From: Gymnopilus junonius
Taxonomy: Eukaryota > Basidiomycota > Agaricomycetes > Agaricales > Galerinaceae
Assembly: GCA_015501075.1 (NCBI GenBank)
Contig: JADNYJ010000014.1
Location: forward strand, 62,001-126,000
Length of the DNA: 64,000 nt
Direction: 5' to 3'
The notes beneath the pieces were generated by a model. The model was not told the origin of the DNA. It saw only the letters and a program-made list of their open reading frames with translations, and searched no databases. How positions within the stretch are numbered: the first letter of the stretch is position 1; each line of letters begins with the position of its first letter. Positions 58,237 through 64,000 of the stretch are shown one piece after another. The position numbers were made by a program, and so were the translations under genes.

Positions 58237-59665
58237 GTTTGTGTTGTTTGCGACGGAGAAAAGAGACGTTGTTTTGAAGCCAACAACGACTGGATTTATA
58301 TGTTTCTGGCCTTCAATAAGTGCTCAATTGTGAGAAAGCAGAAACAATAAAAAGTATTTGAAATTCCCAGTTACAATACTATGACATAGCAACTATGAGG
58401 CTCAGCCTTCACGGGGTATTGCTGTCTGGTGATCAAGACGAATTGACAGGGGTTGACAAGTCTGAGCCAAGCGTTATCTCCTCATTCTCACTAGTAAAAC
58501 AGCTATGAATTACAGCACAGCTGCGACAAGACGCTGAACACTCACATGTCGCAATTGTCCTGTTCTTGAGTAAAGCATTGCTTGTTGTTCAAGTTTCTAG
58601 GCAGTACTATGCTGAATTACTAACAGAAAGTCACCCTTGCAACGAGTTGCAGGCCCTGTCCAGAATTGGGTCGAAAAGAGAGGAGACAATTGAGTTGCAT
58701 TCCACCCATGGGCAACTTGATTAAGATTAGTTGGACATTTGAACAAAAGCAATGTATATGAACACACCTGACACAGAAAGATTTACAAGTTCCGAATCTT
58801 TTTTCCTAGAACTTACGGGAAGAGAGCAAGTAGACTAACGAATTTACAACGGCTGGCATTGAAATTGGCGCTTTGTGTATGAAAGCCATTGCCATGACAA
58901 TACCAGGCACAAAACAATAGGGCTTCATGGTCTGCTCTCAGGCATGGACCCACAGTGTCCTGTTTGTCAACGATGTTCTCAAGGCTGCATATGAAACATT
59001 TGGTCTCAATAACGAACGCTATGGATAAGAAGGCGGACTAACGCACCATTATGACAGAGAATCTACCCCAATAATACAAGCGCGGGAATTCAGATGAGCT
59101 TGAGAGTCGAGACTATCCATTCCTGCGGATGGCGTCAAAAGACGCTCTCGATGTGCTTGAACCTAGCAGAGAAGGGGGACATCTTGGTGGATGCATATGG
59201 CGTTGATGTGGCAAAGTTTATCTCGATAAGAAGAAGTTCATAGCCATAACATTTGAATTTTCTGTCATGAATGATGACCCTTTCCTTTCCAAAGGGCCAA
59301 ATCGACACGTGCCTTCTCTAAACTGTCAACGACTCGTCACTCCGAGTCCTTTGCCTTGACTCTTGATCAAGTTCGTACAAACTGGGATCGTAACGCTGTC
59401 TGTGGACTCTCACTACCTAGCTATTGTGCTTTAGGTGCTTATTCATCATGTCTCTTCGGTCTTTTTGTTTCCTCTCTCCTTGGCATCGGGTCCATCCTCC
59501 ACCGACCATATGTGACTCTACCCTTATTGTATTTTACACTCTTCTGTATTCGCATTTCTTCGTCCTTCCTTTCCTGTTCGTAGAATCAACTCCTCTGAGT
59601 TTTACGTCTGCGCGTTCCGCATTCGACTTCTCCTACGGTTCAACTTCAAGGAAACTCACGACTAC
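58237..59665. other. Divergent spacer between family members F and C
   Basis: 1.4 kb between the start of member F (minus) and the start of copy C (plus). No gene is supported. A CT-rich tract (59520-59600) precedes the copy C start and may be its promoter. Confidence 0.5.
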
Positions 59666-61760
59666 ATGTTACCCTCAGATAATCCTTTTTCAATCTTGCT
59701 CAAAAGAACTCTAGAGGCAAACTACAATCCCGAAATATCTCAAGTTCAACGTATTGATCCTCTAACACCACTCGCTCCTATCTCCTTCTATGATCGACAT
59801 ATCGCATCTCACCTTATCCTTGAAAATATCGTGTATTTGCCATCGATAACTCAGTCCCTTTCCAAAACATGTGAAACGGAACTTCAAAGCTTTTTCAAAG
59901 ATGGCGGCCAATTTTCCAGCACGGGCTACAATATGTTTCCCTTGAAATGTGGAAATACCAGCTTCTACGATGCCACCGATGTAAGCAGCTATTATCACCG
60001 ATACATTGGAAGTGTATGCACCCGGTATGCCTACAAGCTTGCTCTGCGTCCTGATGATAAAGCATGGGGTTCGCCTCTTTACATGGATATCTTTCCAGGG
60101 GACCCTCGTCCCAACCTAACGACGGAAGCATGGCTCGAGGTCCCTGACTTTATATTGACGAACCCTGAACTATTCAAGGGTCTCAGCAAAACCATAGAAG
60201 GTAAATTGAAGGGTCTCCTAAACAAGTATCCCCGGCTTGCAACTTGGGACATGTTTGCTATGACAGAGGAAGCCCAAAAAATGTTTCAAACCTTGAGAGG
60301 AAACCAGCTCTTCAAATGGGAGACTTGCCGTACTCTGGGGTCTCAAACTTTATCCCACTCGAATCCTCCTCCAGATGCGAGGAAGGGGCCTGTGTTGTTA
60401 CCTGTAAATAAAAGGTTGAAATATTTTCGCGGCCCATCAAGTAGTCTACAATTCACGACGAGAGTTGCCAAGACCGTGACAATCCCCAAGTTACCTCCAA
60501 AGGACAAGTCATATCGACCAGATTTCCGTCATCACATCCAACATGTGCGCCTCTTGTTGTGTCATAAGCGTACGTTAACGACCGACTTCCAATAGGCATG
60601 GGCAAGGGCTGCAATGTATGATTCCACATTCATTATTCTGCATTGTGGACGTTACGAACGCATCGGCATCCGCCACCGTGGGTCCAAAACCCTGTTTTTA
60701 TCTGGGGTGATTGACACGATTAATATCGAGAACCCGTCGTACCGGAAGCTTCACGTTGGGCTTCTCACAGCCATAGTTCAAGATGCGCTCAGACGCCAAG
60801 AGTTAACAGATAAACAATGAAGAAGGGGAAATCGATTGGCTTGAAACGTTCTGCTGATCATTTCGATAATGAGACGCTGCCAAAAACCAAACGACCAAAG
60901 AATACTCCGCCTACCAAAAGTGATACTTTACGGGTAAGTCAATTCTTTTGCCACAGGTACACGATGCTGACCTGCAAGTTTAGATAGCCAATGAAATTGC
61001 TAGAAGAAAATTGGCTCTTGTTAGATTGGAATACGGCGCGTTCTGTTCACCCGTTCCGTCCGCTTTTGTCGACGTGGTCCTTCTTGCGTTCCTTGTCATG
61101 CCCCACTTCAAGTGAGCAAAGAAGAAAAGCAACATCCGAAACAGACGCTGTACACAACCAATGAATATTTCACTCTCACTCTCGGAGAACCTCTCGGACA
61201 CGGCGCCGTGGGTATTGTTCATCCAGCCAGACTCGAACTTACTCTAGAATCCGGTGAAATACTGACACGCGACTTGGCTATGAAGTTTGCCTTTACACCC
61301 GAACAACAGAAGATGATGGGGAATGAATATTTTATCTATGGTCATCTTTCCCGCAAGGAAGGTTTAGAGGGTATTGTCACCGTCCATGGCTTATTCTTGG
61401 ATCCAGAAACACGGACACTCGGTATGCTCATGGACAATGGTGGCCTTAGCCTTCGTCGACGTGAGATAGACAGAGCTTGTGACATTTTAGTTACAGAGCG
61501 AGAAAGGTGCGTCTACTGTACTGGTGTCTTCTCTCAGATTGTCATTTAAATATTCATACAGAAAAGCTTTCATCAATGCATTAAAGAGCCTTCACAAAGC
61601 GGGGGTTAGACACAATGATCTTCGTTCTGACAATCTCCTTATCAATTCCCGGAACGAGGTTTTCATTATTGATTTTGACCGCGCAGATCTTGAGGTTGAT
61701 GAAGGGGAGGTGGAGACGGAATTAGCGTGTCTTGAGGACGTTTTAGACGGGTCTGGTTGA
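59666..61760 (+). pseudogene. Nuclease-like/kinase-like family, frameshifted copy C
   Basis: Same four-exon structure as copy B: 59666-60544, 60596-60933, 60984-61506 and 61562-61760. Exon 2 lacks one base near 60819 (TGA appears right after LTDKQ) and exon 3 lacks one base near 61058 (inside PSAFV). Restoring one base in each gives a full-length protein of about 645 residues. The N-terminal block TTEAWLEVPDF shows the same loss of the E-x-K lysine as copy B. The kinase-like motifs are intact: LGHGAVGIVH, LAMKFAF, RHNDLRSDNLLIN and FIIDFDRA. The two deletions may be real or sequencing errors; apart from them the gene looks under constraint. Confidence 0.85.
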
Positions 61761-61916
61761 GTATTTTATACTCATTTATTTATCAAACAATATATTTGAC
61801 ATTTTGCATGCTGGTTTGTACGTTTAGAGATATCTTATTTATACTTTCCTGTAAGTACGCAAGCCACCTGAATCTGTAACGAATGCGGAAGAGCTCCTGT
61901 GAGTTTGTGTAAAGCC

Positions 61917-62311
61917 TAGGGCTGCGCACCGTACCGTACCGTAATTACCCCCCGTATAAAAATTTGATCCTGGATCCTCGCAACCAAAATTCCTGATTTG
62001 GCCGCCATATTTTCAAATTTGGTCCATGACCGCGTGCTCTTTGGACCCAAAGTTGCTGAATGGCAAAGGACTGGGAATTTGCGCCAAAGTAAAGTTTACC
62101 CGTATTTGTTACCCCGTAAAGCCACCCGTAAGGACGAACCGTATTTTGCATCCCTCACCTCATCGAATCACATTTGCTCCCAAATTTTTTCAAGGCCAAA
62201 CGGGGCGTTTTGGGAGAGTCTCCAAGGCCATTTTTCGTGAGCTGAAACCGTTTTGAGCTCTTGCAAATCGCTCATTTCGAAAAACACCCGTAAATACGGT
62301 GCGCAGCCCTA
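61917..62311. mobile_element. hAT-type MITE, 395 bp
   Basis: The element starts TAGGGCTGCGCACCGTA and ends with the exact reverse complement TACGGTGCGCAGCCCTA. It is flanked on both sides by GTAAAGCC (61909-61916 and 62312-62319). Perfect 17 bp terminal inverted repeats plus an 8 bp target duplication are diagnostic of the hAT superfamily. It has no coding capacity, so it is a miniature non-autonomous element moved by a transposase encoded elsewhere. The intact repeats and duplication suggest recent insertion. Confidence 0.92.
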
Positions 62312-62646
62312 GTAAAGCCTCGCCGAAAGACGAAAATGCCAGGTACTTACAGTAATTGATCAAAAGGAAGGTCCGGTAAAATTTTATCAAAGTTAATACT
62401 GTATTAAGTAACCACAGCTATTGTGGGCTATCGAGATAAGTATTGCAGATGAGTGTGTGATGCACATTGCACAGACGAAATTCGAGGTGAGTGCCAAGCT
62501 TAGTGAGTGCCACTAGTTATTATGTCCCGTGACCGCAGACGCGTCGCGTTGAGCTTGTTTGCAGCAACAGATTCAACACATCACCTACGCCGAACAGTTA
62601 CCCTTCAAACAGCTTCAAACACACTTTCTATACCTTGGACTCTATT

Positions 62647-63004
62647 ATGATTCCATACACCACTCCTGCGGAAAAGGAGAAAATCTGTACCATGCGCAAA
62701 AGCAGGCTATTCCGATGACGAGATTCGAGATGCACTACCTGGGCGTCACGACATATGCAACTGTCAAATCAACAGAATTTTTAAGAGATACTCAGAGAAG
62801 GAGAACTACTACGACGTTGGGCACTCATCCGGGCGTCCCAGAAAGCTGACGCCCCGCGACATCCGAGTTGCTCATCGACACTTCGCAAATCAAGATGCCC
62901 ACAATGCTTCCGACCTCCAGCGACTCTACTTCCCGGAGGTGTCTGTGTCTGCACTGAAGCGGGGACCTATACACGAAAGTTTTGTACTGCATATCGATAC
63001 ATGA
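62647..63004 (+). pseudogene. Tc1/mariner-like transposase, 5' fragment
   Basis: The sequence reads MIPYTTPAEKEKICTMRKSR and then, after a one-base frame change near 62715, a helix-turn-helix stretch DDEIRDALPGRHDICNCQIN. FKRYSEKEN and the hallmark GRPRKLTPRDIRVAHRHFAN follow, then DLQRLYFPEVSVSALKRG. This is the paired-type DNA-binding half of fungal Tc1/mariner transposases. The catalytic DDE half is absent: the frame stops at 63004 and copy D begins at 63100 on the other strand. Confidence 0.82.
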
Positions 63005-63099
63005 GCTATATACAGAGGATAATAACTATCCGAAAAGGTATGGGTGTGCAGAACTGGCATACTTTAAATCATGAAGTGTTGCAAGAAGTGTTTACGAAT

Positions 63100-64000
63100 T
63101 CATCTTCGTAGAATATCGATCATGGCCTGTAATTCAAACCTATTTGTAAGTTCATTATACTCAATAGTAGCACGGTCAAAATCCACAATAAAGACTTCGT
63201 TTCGAGAATTGACGAGAAGAATTTCAGCACGAATGTCGTTATGCCTGACACCTGCCTCATGCAGGCTTTTCAGTGCTCGGATATAAGAGTTCCTGCGTGT
63301 TTTAATTATCAGCAAATCAGACAGAGATAGTTACGATACACACCTCTCTTTCTCGGTAGTAGAAATACGGGCAAGATATCCGCTTCTCTTCTGTTCGCGA
63401 TGGCGAAGGCTTTGGCCTGCATCATCCATAAGCATTCCTAGCGTACCTGAATCAGGATCTCTGAACATGCTGTGAACGGTAATGATGCCCTCGATGCCCT
63501 TCTTCAGACACAGGTGTCCATAGATACGGTATTCATTGAGCATCCGTTTTTGCTGTTCCGAGGAAAACGCCAATTTGATCACTAAGTTTCGTGTCAGAAC
63601 ATCGTCTGATTCGGTGGTAAATTCTAGGGCGGCAGGATGAACGACACCAACAGCGCCTTCTCCAAGTGATTCCTTCAGAGTAAGTGTAAAATATTCATGT
63701 GTTTTATACTTGGTCTGTTTGGGGTATTCTTTCTGGACTCGAACCGCACCAGGAGCGCAAGAAGGGCCAACTCGAACAAACGAAGAAGGTACTGGCGAAC
63801 AGAACACGCCGTAATGAAGTTTGACCACAGCCAGTTTGCGCTTGGCAATTTCGCTGAATATCTGAATGGTAATTAATCTATCTTGCCCCTACTACGGATA
63901 TGAAGCTCACGCACCTCTGAAGTATCACTAACCGGACTGCTCTTCAACCGTTTGCTGGGTAGTTCCTTATTGAGGAAATCTGCTGTTCGTTTGAGACTAA
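63100..64000 (-). CDS. Nuclease-like/kinase-like family, copy D, truncated by window end
   Basis: Three exon pieces join in phase: beyond 64000-63915 (linker, KRTADFLNKELPSKRLK), 63861-63344 (kinase N-lobe) and 63292-63100 (C-lobe). The N-terminal domain lies beyond the window. The kinase-like domain has LGEGAVGVVH, LVIKLAF and NEYRIYGHL. The catalytic loop reads RHNDIRAEILLVN, with Ile where the metal-binding Asn should be, and FIVDFDRA follows. No frameshift is seen. It is closest to copy A (shared LKLHYGV, DPDSGTLGMLMDDAGQSL). The Asn loss should impair phosphotransfer. Confidence 0.82.

Noticed and set aside
1..64000. CRISPR arrays, operons or bacterial regulatory sites
   Set aside because: Introns, gene families and layout are eukaryotic; no direct-repeat/spacer pattern was seen.

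Overview
The window is fungal nuclear DNA, most probably from an agaricomycete (mushroom-forming basidiomycete). The evidence is dense genes with many 45-70 base introns, a Ty3/gypsy chromovirus of the type common in this class, a Rua1-type zinc regulator, and an expanded lineage-specific family of nuclease-like/kinase-like proteins. There is no prokaryotic signal.

Layout. 1-5.4 kb: a decayed chromodomain Ty3/gypsy retrotransposon on the minus strand, cut by the window edge inside the chromodomain. 5.4-7.3 kb: a diverged array of ~160 bp units split by a ~1.1 kb insertion. 7.6-8.2 kb: the last exon of an unrecognised gene. 9.5-14.25 kb: a long Pro/Gln-rich pseudogene broken by at least seven in-frame TG-A stops and several frameshifts. 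14.3-16.6 kb: no gene seen.

16.6-34.4 kb is a housekeeping block whose reading frames are almost all intact. It holds MRD1 (-), prefoldin subunit 3 (+), a Rua1-like regulator (-), succinate dehydrogenase iron-sulfur subunit (-), a p24 cargo receptor (+), a GVP36-like BAR protein (-), a PTC7-like PP2C phosphatase (-) and valyl-tRNA synthetase (+). Three pairs are divergent over short shared promoters: MRD1/prefoldin, SDH2/p24 and PTC7/VAS1. I could join exons in phase for nearly all of them.

34.4-64 kb alternates essential genes with a decaying gene family. RPB1 (39.9-46.6 kb, -) and VPS27 (49.2-51.8 kb, -) are recognisable end to end. However, both need single-base insertions to restore frame (seven and four), which looks like uncorrected deletion errors in the assembly. 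The RPB1 CTD tail is split into exons of 9, 3, 78, 30 and 12 bases. Around these genes lie six members of one two-domain family: a pseudogene at 37-39.1 kb, a relic at 52.4-53.1 kb, an intact copy at 53.7-55.7 kb, a divergent pseudokinase member at 55.9-58.2 kb, a frameshifted copy at 59.7-61.8 kb, and a copy running off the end from 63.1 kb. The N-terminal half looks like a PD-(D/E)XK-type nuclease domain (inference) and the C-terminal half is a protein-kinase-like domain. A 395 bp hAT-type MITE with an 8 bp target duplication and a Tc1/mariner transposase fragment sit between the last two copies.

The most notable signals are the nuclease-kinase cluster, in which the two domains seem to have lost catalytic residues reciprocally; the RPB1 CTD micro-exons; CGA-to-TGA decay of repeats; and the clustered single-base deletions in essential genes.
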